The translations under genes were made by a program, and so were the position numbers. Positions 55,682-64,000 of a stretch of 64,000 bases of DNA are shown here, one piece after another. This DNA is from a virus. The DNA lies in the IMG/VR virus record IMGVR_UViG_3300008110_000048, positions 124,001 through 188,000 of that record; one strand, 5' to 3'. Below the pieces are notes generated by a model. It was not told the DNA's origin and ran no database searches. It saw nothing but the letters and a program-made list of their open reading frames with translations. Positions within the stretch are counted from its first letter, which is position 1, and every line of letters begins with the position of its first letter.

Positions 55682-57108
55682 CCATAATGCGCAGCCATCA
55701 TTGCGCCTTCTGTCCCAAGCATACTTCTAGCATTAAGTCTAGAGTTTTGTATTGCCTGAACCCCTCTAGCTCTTGATGTAGCAGCCGCTTCAGTATCCCT
55801 ATATCCCATTCCAAATGTAGGTTTAGCTATTGATCCTTGTAAAGATTTATTGGCATCTCTCGTAAAATTAATTCCACTCTTAACTAACTCTCCACCCATT
55901 TTAGCAAGATCGTATGCTAAAGATGCAGCTGCAACAACTTGAAGTCCAGGAATAGCCAGTGCTGCACCTCTCATTGCCAGCATTCCAGCTGCGCCTTTAC
56001 CGCCTAATTTTAGGGCTGTCTTTGCTCCAACTTGGGAAAAGAATTTTCCTCCACCAGTAGATCGCAGGAATGCTACTGCTTCATCAGCACCCTTTAAAAC
56101 TTGTCCACTTGCTAACTTTACCCCATCGTCTCCAAATGATTTAACTGCGCTAGCAAAAGCGCTTTCTGCGGCCCGAGCACCTTGTGCTGCTCTACCGCTT
56201 AAGCCACTAGTACCGCCAAACCCTAGCGCTCCTCTAGAGTATCCTGCCATAAAGCCTGTAGCTGCACCTGTTAATGCAGAGGCTTGTAAGTTACCCCTAA
56301 CTCCCATCGCTCCAACTTGACCATAAGATGCGCCAACTATTTGATTACTCAAAGTTGCCACCCCACCAGAAGACCCTAATGTCGGTGCTACAAATTTTGA
56401 AGCCAACGCTGGATTATTCATTCTCAGCATTGAGGCAGTTGCATTGTCTACTCTTGATAATTTTGCTGCTGCCCTAGAGGAACCTTTCATGGCTCTTCTT
56501 TCTAAGGCGTCTGTTTTAACTCCAGCTGATATTCCAGAAAGAAGGCCTGGACCAAAAGCTTTTTCGCCCTCCATTAAATCAGCGCTCATAATTTTAGATG
56601 CTAAACGTTCACCGTATTTATTGTTCAACATTTTATAACCACCAAACATTGAATATGCGCCAGCTTTTTCTGTAGCAAAAATGCTTTGAGAGTGTGCTCT
56701 AAAAAAAGCTCTAGGATTTGCTGTTATATTGTTAACTCTGGATGATCTTAAAAATGGCGTTTTTCCAGCTGCGCGGGCACTTGCAGTTCTTGATGCTGAA
56801 CCAACAAAATGAGAATTTGACGCACCGGACAGTTGTCCGCCGACCATGATTCTATGTTTAGAGGCTCTTTTTGCTAGTCTTTTTTGTCGTCTTGCGCTTA
56901 ATACTTTTTGCGGATCTCCAAGATCATCCATAAATCCACCATACATCATGGTGTTTGAACCTCTCATTGAACCAAATGCTATGGATGTACTGAATCCTGG
57001 CAAATGCTCCATCATTCTAAATCCGAGTGGAGTATCTGGAGTATCTATAAATGTTGATTCATTAAGGGGTCCAATTTCACCCATGTCACCTGTATACATC
57101 ATGGACAT
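55678..57108 (-). CDS. Gly/Ala-rich probable virion protein (476 aa)
   Basis: No family is recognised. A basic stretch (SARRQKRLAKRASKHRIMVGG) lies near residues 70-95, several Ala/Gly/Ser-rich regions fill the middle, and one hydrophobic stretch occurs near 378-405 (LAMRGAALAIPGLQVVAAAS). The C-terminus is helical (AVQAIQ-like ARGVQAIQNSRLNARSMLG) and ends AAHYG. Low aromatic content and hydrophobic Gly-rich segments resemble internal or ejected virion proteins. The stop overlaps the terminase start (ATGA), so it is made with the packaging motor. Confidence 0.7.
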   Translation of the reverse strand: MSMMYTGDMGEIGPLNESTFIDTPDTPLGFRMMEHLPGFSTSIAFGSMRGSNTMMYGGFMDDLGDPQKVLSARRQKRLAKRASKHRIMVGGQLSGASNSHFVGSASRTASARAAGKTPFLRSSRVNNITANPRAFFRAHSQSIFATEKAGAYSMFGGYKMLNNKYGERLASKIMSADLMEGEKAFGPGLLSGISAGVKTDALERRAMKGSSRAAAKLSRVDNATASMLRMNNPALASKFVAPTLGSSGGVATLSNQIVGASYGQVGAMGVRGNLQASALTGAATGFMAGYSRGALGFGGTSGLSGRAAQGARAAESAFASAVKSFGDDGVKLASGQVLKGADEAVAFLRSTGGGKFFSQVGAKTALKLGGKGAAGMLAMRGAALAIPGLQVVAAASLAYDLAKMGGELVKSGINFTRDANKSLQGSIAKPTFGMGYRDTEAAATSRARGVQAIQNSRLNARSMLGTEGAMMAAHYG

Positions 57109-57110
57109 AA

Positions 57111-57977
57111 TTAGTAACCTCTTCTTGAGTTATGCATTCCGAGAACTATATCTCCGCTAGCATTTAGCGCGCTTTGTGTAGACCTGGTGGAAGAATACGG
57201 AGAGTTTTGAAAGAATTCTCTATTATTATTCATGTATGCTCCGACACCAAGAGCAGGCAAAAGGATCCCAAGGTTTGCGCCAACAACACCGCCAACTAGT
57301 CCGCCACCAACTTTTCCTATTTTAGAACCAGTTTTTCCAAAACCAGAACCAAGGAACGCTCCTGCTGCTGCCCCCATGGTTCCAGTAACTGGGCCTGTAG
57401 CTGTTCTAGCTGCAACTATTGAGGCTGCAAATGTATCAGAATTTATTGGCGGGTTTGCAGCAAAGTAATCTCCGGGCGCACTAGCTTGCAGCAAACCGCC
57501 ACCAACTCCACCCATCAAACTGCCAGCTAAAAATCTTGCATCCAAATCTCTTCCAGTAAAGTATCTATCTGCTTCGGTATCGTCAAATGCAGCTTCAAAG
57601 GCTGCGTCTTTTATTGGCTGTCCAATGGAAGATCCAAATCCAACTGCACCAGCGCCAATGGCTACTCCAGCTATGCCAGCCTTACTTGAAGCGACTTTAC
57701 TCAAAGCTCCACCTAATCCAGATGCTGCCCCACGAACAGCCCTTCCACTTCGACCCTGAGAAAAGGCTTCAGCTGTTCCTTCTAACTTTGGAATAAATTC
57801 TTCGTCCAATCTTTTTCCAACTGATTCAGACACATCATCAAATGTTTGCTTTGCTCTGCCACGAATTCCTGCGGTCGCAGTAGATGCTCTTGCTCGACTG
57901 CTTTGAGCGACTGGCCTCACTGTATCATCAATATATGATTTAACTCTTTTTCCCAAAGAAGACAAATTAACTGGCAT
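57111..57977 (-). CDS. Glycine-zipper probable membrane-active virion protein (288 aa)
   Basis: Residues 1-85 are basic and helical. Residues about 95-250 are dominated by Gly/Ala small-residue runs (AGVAIGAGAVGFGSS, AGSLMGGVGGGLLQAS, GAAAGAFLGSGFG, GKVGGGLVGGVVGANLG), a glycine-zipper pattern of the kind found in pore or membrane-inserting proteins. The end reads SGDIVLGMHNSRRGY. The gene is three bases from the 1177-residue gene and precedes the 476-residue gene. It could help DNA cross the host envelope. A pilot or internal-head protein is an alternative. Confidence 0.65.
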   Translation of the reverse strand: MPVNLSSLGKRVKSYIDDTVRPVAQSSRARASTATAGIRGRAKQTFDDVSESVGKRLDEEFIPKLEGTAEAFSQGRSGRAVRGAASGLGGALSKVASSKAGIAGVAIGAGAVGFGSSIGQPIKDAAFEAAFDDTEADRYFTGRDLDARFLAGSLMGGVGGGLLQASAPGDYFAANPPINSDTFAASIVAARTATGPVTGTMGAAAGAFLGSGFGKTGSKIGKVGGGLVGGVVGANLGILLPALGVGAYMNNNREFFQNSPYSSTRSTQSALNASGDIVLGMHNSRRGY

Positions 57978-57979
57978 TA

Positions 57980-60900
57980 TTACTGTCCTCCATAAAGGTG
58001 ATTGTATTTGTTATTTCCCATTTTTGTGTGTCCAATTTTATTTCTATCTAAATTACCAACAACTCCAGCTGTTACCAGTGGATCCCTTCTTGAGGAAGGT
58101 AAAGATGTTATAGATGATGTGTAGGCGTTTATAACGTTATTTTGATTATATGTTTCTACAGGCTGCTGCTCAAGCGTTTCGTTGTATAAATCTCTTTCAT
58201 CTTTCTTCTTGGTTAAATAGTAACCACCAATCATGGCTGCTGCACCCAATGCGATTAACCCAGCGTGGGGCTTAATATTGTTATATACTTCAACGCTTTT
58301 TGAAATATCCTGTTTTCTAGTTCCAGCTTTAATATTTTGCATAGCGGTTTTTAATAAATCGCTATCACCAGATAACCTTTCGGCAACGTCGTTAGCTCCC
58401 TTTACTGATGCCTTAGCGATTGCATGCATATTCCTGGTAAAAGTAGTTCCACTTGGAGTGGTGGCTCTTGCCGTGGTTTCGTCAAAGAAAAATGCTCTAA
58501 GCACACCGGTAGAATCATCTATTATATTGCCAAGCATTTTGTTGCCAGTATCTCTAGTGAGATCTACGCCCATAGATCCAGCATTCTGAACCAGTTTTGC
58601 TATTGGGCTATATGCTCCTGTGTCTTGCATGTAGCCTGCAACGATGCCTCTTTTAGCTAATCCTTCTAATTCTAGAATTGCAGACTCTCTAGCTTCTGGC
58701 GTTTTGCCGGAAAAAAGAGTTTTTAAGTTTTCTATTTCACTTCTTAAACGGTCGCCTGGTTCTTTGATAATATTTTTATAATTATCTGTTTCAATAAAAT
58801 CTTCATATAACTTTTCTGCTATTCTCCTTGATGTAAGGCCAGAATCATCCCTACCCTCTTGCCATGTTAAGTTTAGTATATTATGCACCACATCTTGACC
58901 AGTATCAGGACTGGATATAGTTTTATTAACATAGCTTAAAGACATATTAACTTTGCCTTGAGCTATAGCCTCGCCCATGTTAGCAGCGCCTGAATCTGAT
59001 GCTAATTCAATTGACTTAAAATATTCATATGGCAGTATTAGCTTTTTTCCTAGCGATTTCTGTGTCTGGGATTCCATGATTCTTAGAGTATCTTGGAATT
59101 GGAAGTGAGTTATACCAAATTGAGAAACGACATCCCCTATTTCTTGAGATGCTGCGTAACGCATAGAGCTTCTTAAGATTGCACTTTCCTTATCTGGCAG
59201 AGGGTTAACTTGTGGATCCAAAGAGCCCATTCTACCTCTAGCCACGCCAGCGGTTGCTCTTGACATTAAATCTCCAAATGCAAGTTCGGTTGGACTAAAA
59301 ATTGCATTAGCCATTCCCAATCCAGACATTGTCTGGCCATGAGAAACATATTCTGCCAATATTTCAGATGCAGATCGTGCATTCATATTGAATCCCATTG
59401 AAAATGTGGGCTTAGGATTCATTAATGATGCTACCTGCTGCATTGCGCTTCTAATTTTTCCGCCTGCAGGATCGCCAATTACCCTTGGATTATCTGCAAA
59501 GTTTTCATAGAAATTACCAACATTATGAATATAAGAATCTACATCTACAGATCCAATATTTGTTGGCATCCCTATTTGATCTATGAGATGTTGTGCTATT
59601 AGGATATTGGAGTTCTCTCTTCTTGTTAAGCCAAGACTCATTATTTGTTTTTCAAAAGGATTAATTCTTAGCGCAGAGGCATTTAAGTTGACAACTTGTT
59701 CATAACTACTATCTTGAGCTTTAGTTATAACGTCTCTTAAATATGTTTTAGCTTGCGCATTATCTAGTTCTATTGGATTTCCTGCTCCAGTAAAAATCCT
59801 ATATGATCCTTTATCATACTTTATGAAGCCAGACTGAACCTCTTGTTCTGCGCCGAGTTCATCCAATGCTTTACCAAGGCTCTCTATGCCAAAAGAAGCT
59901 TTTGCCTGTTCTGCTGTAATCATTACTCTTGCGCCGGTCAAACCCTCATCTGTTTGAATATACCTAAGGGCTGCTTGAGATAATTGTTGTGGATCAGATA
60001 TGTTTGCTTCTGGAACAATAGCCGAAGATTTTAATGCTGTTAATCTTGCAATATTAATTGCTTCTTCAGATATCTTTTTGCCTTGAACTGTTGAATGCTG
60101 TTTACGAAAATCCAATTTACCTTGATGAATATATTTTAACATGTAGTCCTGCAACATTGTGTCGGTCTCAGCGACGTGTGAACCGCCAAATATTTTTTCA
60201 AAGACAGCTGGAGCATGATCTTCAGCGGCTACTAAGTCTAATAGATTTGTATTCATAATAAAGTTTTCCATAGCAGCGTATGTTGCTTTTCCGCCACGAG
60301 AAATATCAGCTAATGTTTCCTCTGCAAAAAAGCTTTTAATAAACTGCTGACCCCTTGCTATAGAGTCTAATTGTGGATCCATATTCTCTTGTAATATGTT
60401 CCTCATATATTGACGACCAATTTCAAGTGTGTCTACCATAAAGGTCGGATTGTTATTTACTCTATCTAAGAATTTATCAACAACTGTATTTAAAGCTTTA
60501 TTTTGACCATACCCTTTCATTGATCTAGTGGTATCAAGAAGGGTATTGATGTCATAACCAATATTGTGTCCAGTAAGGAAATCTACATTGTTTTCATCAG
60601 AAAGATAACCAAATAGCTTTGTCATCTTTTCCATGAATTCATCTTCATTTCCAATAATATTTCCTGTTTCAGCGAAACCTTCTTGTTTAGCTATGAAATC
60701 AGTTAACGTCATGCTTTCACTTGCCAATACTCCAGATAATCTTGGAGAGCGAAACATAAAATCTATATCCTCAAAACCAGGAGCCGATATCTGTCCAGCT
60801 GCAGCATCTAGGCCAGTTCTTTGTATTAGGGATAGAGATCTAGCCTGAGAACCAAACATTAAACCTGTAGATTCAATGTCTATGGTTGCTATCTTTGATG

Positions 60901-61513
60901 TTTGAGTAAAAAGCGTCCCATTAGAAAGAGCAGACATTTGCGCCATATTTCTCTGTATTTGAGAAGAGGACATAATGTTTTGCGTATTAAATGTCATGTC
61001 AGATATAGATTCCGACATTGGGTCAACGTTGAATATCATTTTATTTAGAACTGTAAAAACAGGATGCTCCATTTTCTGATCTATATCAAAGAGCACACCA
61101 AGCCTGACATCGTTTGCTCCTTCCGGGAGCATGATACTTGGGAAGCCAACATTAGAGATTAGCTTATCTAACTGAAGAACATTTTGTCTATATTGCCCCA
61201 TTAAAGTTCTTTTGGCTTGAAAATTAAAATAAGAGAAATCAATCTTGCCCATTTTACGAATATGATCTACATCAACAACATTTGCCATTCCAGGTTTTAG
61301 ATTTTCTGGCTCAGCCAGCATTCTGTAATACTGGTCTTCAAATTGCTTTTGCTGCTGCATGAAGTCATCTGCGGATCCGTAAATTGCGGATGCCATCTGG
61401 TCATTTAGCATGAACTCGCCAATTCCAGCAGATCTACCCGTGTTCTTTCTCAGAAGACCATGTGTTGTAGCACTAACTAATCTAGATAATCTTTGAAAAA
61501 GTTCTTCGGACAT
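57980..61513 (-). CDS. Large protein with DEDDh 3'-5' exonuclease domain (1177 aa)
   Basis: Residues about 205-455 carry all three DEDDh motifs in order. Exo I is TIDIESTGL (D212, E214), Exo II is FLTGHNIGYDINTLL (H316, D321), and Exo III is HVAETD (H446, D451, an exact HxAxxD). This is a DnaQ/RNase T-like nuclease. The other 700 residues are not assignable. Residues about 1084-1107 form a small-residue hydrophobic segment (LIALGAAAMIGGYYL) followed by KKKDER. The C-terminus ends in a His/Asn/Gly-rich tail (GHTKMGNNKYNHLYGGQ). Location beside packaging and internal-protein genes, not replication genes, suggests a virion-associated nuclease that may be packaged or ejected. A replication or repair exonuclease is less likely. 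Confidence 0.75.
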   Translation of the reverse strand: MSEELFQRLSRLVSATTHGLLRKNTGRSAGIGEFMLNDQMASAIYGSADDFMQQQKQFEDQYYRMLAEPENLKPGMANVVDVDHIRKMGKIDFSYFNFQAKRTLMGQYRQNVLQLDKLISNVGFPSIMLPEGANDVRLGVLFDIDQKMEHPVFTVLNKMIFNVDPMSESISDMTFNTQNIMSSSQIQRNMAQMSALSNGTLFTQTSKIATIDIESTGLMFGSQARSLSLIQRTGLDAAAGQISAPGFEDIDFMFRSPRLSGVLASESMTLTDFIAKQEGFAETGNIIGNEDEFMEKMTKLFGYLSDENNVDFLTGHNIGYDINTLLDTTRSMKGYGQNKALNTVVDKFLDRVNNNPTFMVDTLEIGRQYMRNILQENMDPQLDSIARGQQFIKSFFAEETLADISRGGKATYAAMENFIMNTNLLDLVAAEDHAPAVFEKIFGGSHVAETDTMLQDYMLKYIHQGKLDFRKQHSTVQGKKISEEAINIARLTALKSSAIVPEANISDPQQLSQAALRYIQTDEGLTGARVMITAEQAKASFGIESLGKALDELGAEQEVQSGFIKYDKGSYRIFTGAGNPIELDNAQAKTYLRDVITKAQDSSYEQVVNLNASALRINPFEKQIMSLGLTRRENSNILIAQHLIDQIGMPTNIGSVDVDSYIHNVGNFYENFADNPRVIGDPAGGKIRSAMQQVASLMNPKPTFSMGFNMNARSASEILAEYVSHGQTMSGLGMANAIFSPTELAFGDLMSRATAGVARGRMGSLDPQVNPLPDKESAILRSSMRYAASQEIGDVVSQFGITHFQFQDTLRIMESQTQKSLGKKLILPYEYFKSIELASDSGAANMGEAIAQGKVNMSLSYVNKTISSPDTGQDVVHNILNLTWQEGRDDSGLTSRRIAEKLYEDFIETDNYKNIIKEPGDRLRSEIENLKTLFSGKTPEARESAILELEGLAKRGIVAGYMQDTGAYSPIAKLVQNAGSMGVDLTRDTGNKMLGNIIDDSTGVLRAFFFDETTARATTPSGTTFTRNMHAIAKASVKGANDVAERLSGDSDLLKTAMQNIKAGTRKQDISKSVEVYNNIKPHAGLIALGAAAMIGGYYLTKKKDERDLYNETLEQQPVETYNQNNVINAYTSSITSLPSSRRDPLVTAGVVGNLDRNKIGHTKMGNNKYNHLYGGQ

Positions 61514-62229
61514 TAATCAATATCTTTCGGCAAATCTATCTCAATATAATCATCTTTATCATAAATGCCCAACTTTTGCTTGAGAACTTTCTCTCTTTGA
61601 TTCTCTAAAGATTGAACTTTATAAAGTATGTCAGATATTGCTTGCGCACTATCGAGCTGCGCTTGACCAACCTTTGCTTTAGCCTCTCTAGTTGCAAGGA
61701 GTTGATTTCTTAAATCTTTTCTACGCTTATGTAATCTGTCCTCTAAATCTACAGCTAAGTGTAACTCTTTCTTCAATATTGGCTGACCATCATTGTCTAC
61801 ACCTATAATATTTTCTTGAATAAAATGTTCTTTAGCCAAAAGTTTTGTTTTACGAATATACTGCACTTCTTGATCTACAAGATCTCTGACCATTGAAACC
61901 TCTACCAAGTTGTCGGGATGAACGTCAAGTTGCTCCATATACTCTTTAGTGAACTGAGCTACTATAGACATTTCTATAGGGCAGGGCTTTCCTCTTGGAG
62001 CAAGGTTTTCTTTCAGCAAGGGGCATGTGTCTGCGAATGTGCATTTATGCGCTTCACAATTCATCGGAATAGACGAGAACATTGACGTTCTGGTTTTTTG
62101 TGGCCGGACTAATTCAACGGCCTTTTCTTTTTCTTCATCTGTCCATGTTTCAGGAAAGAACAAATCTGGTCGCAGGGATTCAAAATCTTTTAAAAATTTT
62201 CCCTTGTCACTCTTTTCTATGTTGCTCAT
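61513..62229 (-). CDS. Cys-cluster, coiled-coil protein (238 aa); possible terminase partner
   Basis: Four Cys (C58, C63, C69, C83) in a CEAHKCTFADTCPLL ... GKPCPIE arrangement suggest a metal site. From about 110 to 225 the protein is helical and highly charged (RLHKRRKDLRNQLLATREAK and KVQSLENQREKVLKQKLG). Proteins with such a Cys cluster and coiled coil occur near packaging genes in some large phages, and a small-terminase-like role is possible, but I cannot confirm it. It overlaps the 1177-residue gene by one base (TAATG) and the small Zn-ribbon gene by 23 bases. Confidence 0.65.
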   Translation of the reverse strand: MSNIEKSDKGKFLKDFESLRPDLFFPETWTDEEKEKAVELVRPQKTRTSMFSSIPMNCEAHKCTFADTCPLLKENLAPRGKPCPIEMSIVAQFTKEYMEQLDVHPDNLVEVSMVRDLVDQEVQYIRKTKLLAKEHFIQENIIGVDNDGQPILKKELHLAVDLEDRLHKRRKDLRNQLLATREAKAKVGQAQLDSAQAISDILYKVQSLENQREKVLKQKLGIYDKDDYIEIDLPKDID

Positions 62230-62392
62230 TTAAATCAATCCACTCACTATCATAAGAACTATCGGAATGAAACCTCTCTATTGTAACACTTTTGCAACGT
62301 GAACAATATGTGTCTCTTACTAAATATTGTTTTGCAAAGTCAAAATATTCAGTTACAGTTTGGACCATGCCATTACATCTCGGACAATTCAT
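62207..62392 (-). CDS. Small zinc-ribbon protein (61 aa)
   Basis: Two CxxC knuckles, MNCPRC at residues 3-6 and YCSRC at 30-33, separated by a beta-rich segment, form a typical zinc ribbon. The rest is hydrophilic. It overlaps both neighbours by about 20 bases, a sign of coupled translation. Its partner or nucleic-acid target is unknown. It could support the adjacent Cys-rich proteins or transcription of late genes. Confidence 0.7.
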   Translation of the reverse strand: MNCPRCNGMVQTVTEYFDFAKQYLVRDTYCSRCKSVTIERFHSDSSYDSEWIDLNEQHRKE

Positions 62393-62795
62393 CTAGAGCC
62401 TTCATTAAACCCTTCTGTAGTTTACTGGCTACTTCTGCATTCTGGATTGCGTTATAGAAAATGCCTACTTCTCTGATTTCATCTGATGTTAAATAGGGAG
62501 ATATCTTGTATCTTGACCCTTTGCATATTTCGCAATAAAAATCTTTTTCTTCATTAAAGCACGAGCACTTTTCGATTATGTCAAAGAACTCAAAAGAGTC
62601 AGCTATTTCAAACCATTTAGATTTAAAGAGCTTTTTGGTTTGTTCTTTAAACGCACGAAGTTTCTGAGGATCATTAGAAAGTAGTGTCCCCATATCTAAA
62701 GACTGTTTCATTAAATCATTTATTGTTTTATACAGAAAATTTGCTAACTGAAAATCACCATTAACATCTGTAAACTTCTTCCAATCATTCATCAT
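62373..62795 (-). CDS. Hypothetical protein with zinc-binding motif (140 aa)
   Basis: The protein is mainly helical. Near residues 72-92 it holds KCSCFNEEKDFYCEICKGSR, a CxC...CxxCxG arrangement resembling a half DnaJ-type or rubredoxin-like zinc site. Long helical regions flank it on both sides (AFKEQTKKLFKSKWFE and QNAEVASKLQKGLMKAL). It starts in a TTATGATG context with AGGAA upstream. An ATG three bases downstream is equally possible. Function is unknown. Confidence 0.65.
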   Translation of the reverse strand: MMNDWKKFTDVNGDFQLANFLYKTINDLMKQSLDMGTLLSNDPQKLRAFKEQTKKLFKSKWFEIADSFEFFDIIEKCSCFNEEKDFYCEICKGSRYKISPYLTSDEIREVGIFYNAIQNAEVASKLQKGLMKALDELSEM

Positions 62796-62813
62796 AATTC
62801 CTAACTATCGTTT

Positions 62814-63317
62814 TTAATATTTATATATTGACTGTCTTCCTGACGAAGCGCCTTCCCCTCTTCTATTCATTGCCACGCCAGCTGCAACACCTAATCCTAA
62901 TCCCATTCCTAATAGTGTCTTTCTAGAGAACCGTGGATTTTTTGGACCAGGAATATTATTAGCTCCCGGCATTTTGCCACCAAGGTTCGGTGGCTTCATT
63001 CCGCCACCTCCGCCTGTACTTCTAACTAGAGCGCCACCTCCAGAGCCTGGACCTATTGCTAGTGGTCCTCTATTTGCAGTGCCTATTGCAGTCCTTCCAC
63101 CTCTCAAGGGTGGAGCGCTAGCTCTTGTCATTCCTCCAGCTGGACCTATAGCAGCTATCGGCCTAGGTGAACTTGCTCCCATTCTTGCAGGCAAATTGCC
63201 AGTTGAGGCTGGCATACCGAGGCGCGCCAAAGCTGCTTGCGCTGCACTTCGTTCTCCACCAACGCCCTCTCTAGCAAGCCTTTGCATAGCTGCAAGTTTT
63301 CTTGGATTCATGGCCAT
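62814..63317 (-). CDS. Pro/Gly/Ala/Arg-rich protein with hydrophobic C-terminal segment (167 aa)
   Basis: Residues 1-37 form a helix (RKLAAMQRLAREGVGGERSA, AQAALARLG) reminiscent of short DNA- or protein-binding helices. Residues 40-130 are low-complexity Pro/Gly/Arg sequence, very basic. Residues about 131-150 are small and hydrophobic (TLLGMGLGLGVAAGVAM), followed by NRRGEG and SIYKY. The hydrophobic-then-basic end resembles those of the 1177- and 1694-residue proteins. It may be an internal DNA-associated virion protein. GC content is visibly higher than in adjacent genes because of Gly/Pro/Ala codons. Confidence 0.6.
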   Translation of the reverse strand: MAMNPRKLAAMQRLAREGVGGERSAAQAALARLGMPASTGNLPARMGASSPRPIAAIGPAGGMTRASAPPLRGGRTAIGTANRGPLAIGPGSGGGALVRSTGGGGGMKPPNLGGKMPGANNIPGPKNPRFSRKTLLGMGLGLGVAAGVAMNRRGEGASSGRQSIYKY

Positions 63318-63319
63318 TT

Positions 63320-64000
63320 TTATACCTCGTTATTAGGTGATATTTTTTTCTTTATTGGTTTTTGAAAATCAAAAGTAAAACTATCATCAAGATAGTCAAT
63401 ATAAAATATAGTACCTTTTGGTATGCTGCTATTAACAATTGTTTTAGCTAATGGCGTTTCTATAACATCTCTTCTTATCTGAGAGATACCTCTTGCTCCT
63501 TTTACTGTATCTATACCCTTGTCTATCAGGGCGTTTATAACATTGTCAGTGTATGCTATTGACAAGCCTTTTCTGGATAATTTATCTGCTATAAGATTCA
63601 TTTCCATTTGTGCTATTTTTTGGCAATTTTCATAATTTAAATGATTAAAAATAACAATTTTATCTAATCTATTTATAAGTTCTGGTTTAAAGTATTTATT
63701 AATTGCTTCATTAGCATTTTTCTGCACAACTGATCTTGCTGGAACTTCTCTGGTTTCTCTTTTAAAAACAACGTTACGGGTAAAGCCGGCGCCGGTAGAA
63801 ATCATATGATCAACTGTTTTATCATTTCCTAGATTGGTAGTTAAAATAATAATACAATTTCTGAAGTTGACAGTTTCACCCTTAGAGTCTGTAACCATTC
63901 CTTCGTCAAATATTCTTAAAAATGTATTCCAGATATCAGCGTGCGCTTTTTCTACTTCGTCAATCAAAACGACTGTGTTTGGGTTTTTCTTAATTTGATT
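63320..64000 (-). CDS. ClpA/ClpC-like AAA+ ATPase, C-terminal part
   Basis: The frame is open to the window edge, so only the C-terminal 226 residues are seen. They match the second AAA+ module of Hsp100 ATPases. Walker B is VVLIDEVEKAH, sensor 1 is ILTTNLGND, the arginine-finger region is KPELINRLDKIVIF, and sensor 2 is GARGISQIRRD. The loop after sensor 1 carries GAGFTRN near 63782-63790. It is close to the [LIVMP]-G-[FL] ClpP-docking loop of ClpA/C/X but with Ala at the first position. It ends with a charged tail. A role in protein remodelling during morphogenesis or host takeover is likely. Confidence 0.85.
   Translation of the reverse strand, partial: NQIKKNPNTVVLIDEVEKAHADIWNTFLRIFDEGMVTDSKGETVNFRNCIIILTTNLGNDKTVDHMISTGAGFTRNVVFKRETREVPARSVVQKNANEAINKYFKPELINRLDKIVIFNHLNYENCQKIAQMEMNLIADKLSRKGLSIAYTDNVINALIDKGIDTVKGARGISQIRRDVIETPLAKTIVNSSIPKGTIFYIDYLDDSFTFDFQKPIKKKISPNNEV

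Noticed and set aside
62974-63336. Forward-strand Pro/Ala-rich frame of 120 codons
   Set aside because: It mirrors the Gly/Pro/Arg-rich minus-strand gene, where complementary codons avoid stops; no independent support.
1-64000. tRNA genes, integrase, lysis cassette or replication genes
   Set aside because: No cloverleaf-like sequence, recombinase motifs, holin-like small membrane gene or polymerase/helicase genes could be supported in this window.

Overview
The window reads as one continuous block of the late, virion-building region of a large tailed bacteriophage with a contractile tail (myovirus morphology). All 44 genes I can support lie on the minus strand, so transcription runs from base 64000 towards base 1. 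They are packed with gaps of 0-136 bases and many ATGA or TAATG start/stop overlaps. By eye the DNA is AT-rich. Ribosome-binding sites are classical AGGAGG-type, so the host is a bacterium. Two peptidoglycan-degrading domains in a tail protein, one ending in a DHIHLSF motif, fit a Gram-positive and perhaps actinobacterial host, and a W/P-repeat protein of a type common in aquatic phages suggests water. Both are inferences. I see no tRNA, integrase, CRISPR, replication or lysogeny gene.

Layout in the direction of transcription: (1) 64000-61513: the C-terminal end of a ClpA/ClpC-like AAA+ ATPase and four small proteins, two or three of them probable metal binders. (2) 61513-53819: a 1177-residue protein with a complete DEDDh 3'-5' exonuclease signature, two Gly/Ala-rich probable virion proteins, and the large terminase. 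(3) 53819-45167: structural and host-recognition genes inserted between terminase and portal, including a seven-repeat Ig-like adhesin with a glycine-rich tip, an S74-type self-cleaving fibre and small partners. (4) 45107-38940: the head module of portal, acidic small protein, glycosyltransferase, prohead protease, acidic scaffold, probable decoration protein and major capsid protein, closed by a strong terminator. (5) 38803-33418: a second appendage cluster and the head-tail connectors. (6) 33416-27005: two sheath-fold proteins, a probable tail-completion protein and three tube-fold paralogues. (7) 26965-25777: two paralogous tail-assembly-chaperone-like genes. (8) 25763-61: four giant or large genes. 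The 2231- and 1694-residue proteins are a tape-measure candidate and an internal virion candidate. The 3706-residue protein is a fused baseplate hub with a staphylococcal-nuclease-like domain near its C-terminus. The 774-residue protein is a two-domain tail lysin.

Most notable: nuclease folds embedded in giant probable virion proteins at both ends of the window (DEDDh and SNase-like); a tail with three tube-fold, two sheath-fold and two chaperone-fold paralogues; an Ig-like module shared by a sheath protein and a connector; and a candidate promoter or dyad element (TTACTAT, in three cases CTAT-N4-ATAG) 30-47 bases upstream of several late genes. Two clear intrinsic terminators, one after the major capsid gene and one after the main tube gene, split the late region into expression segments.
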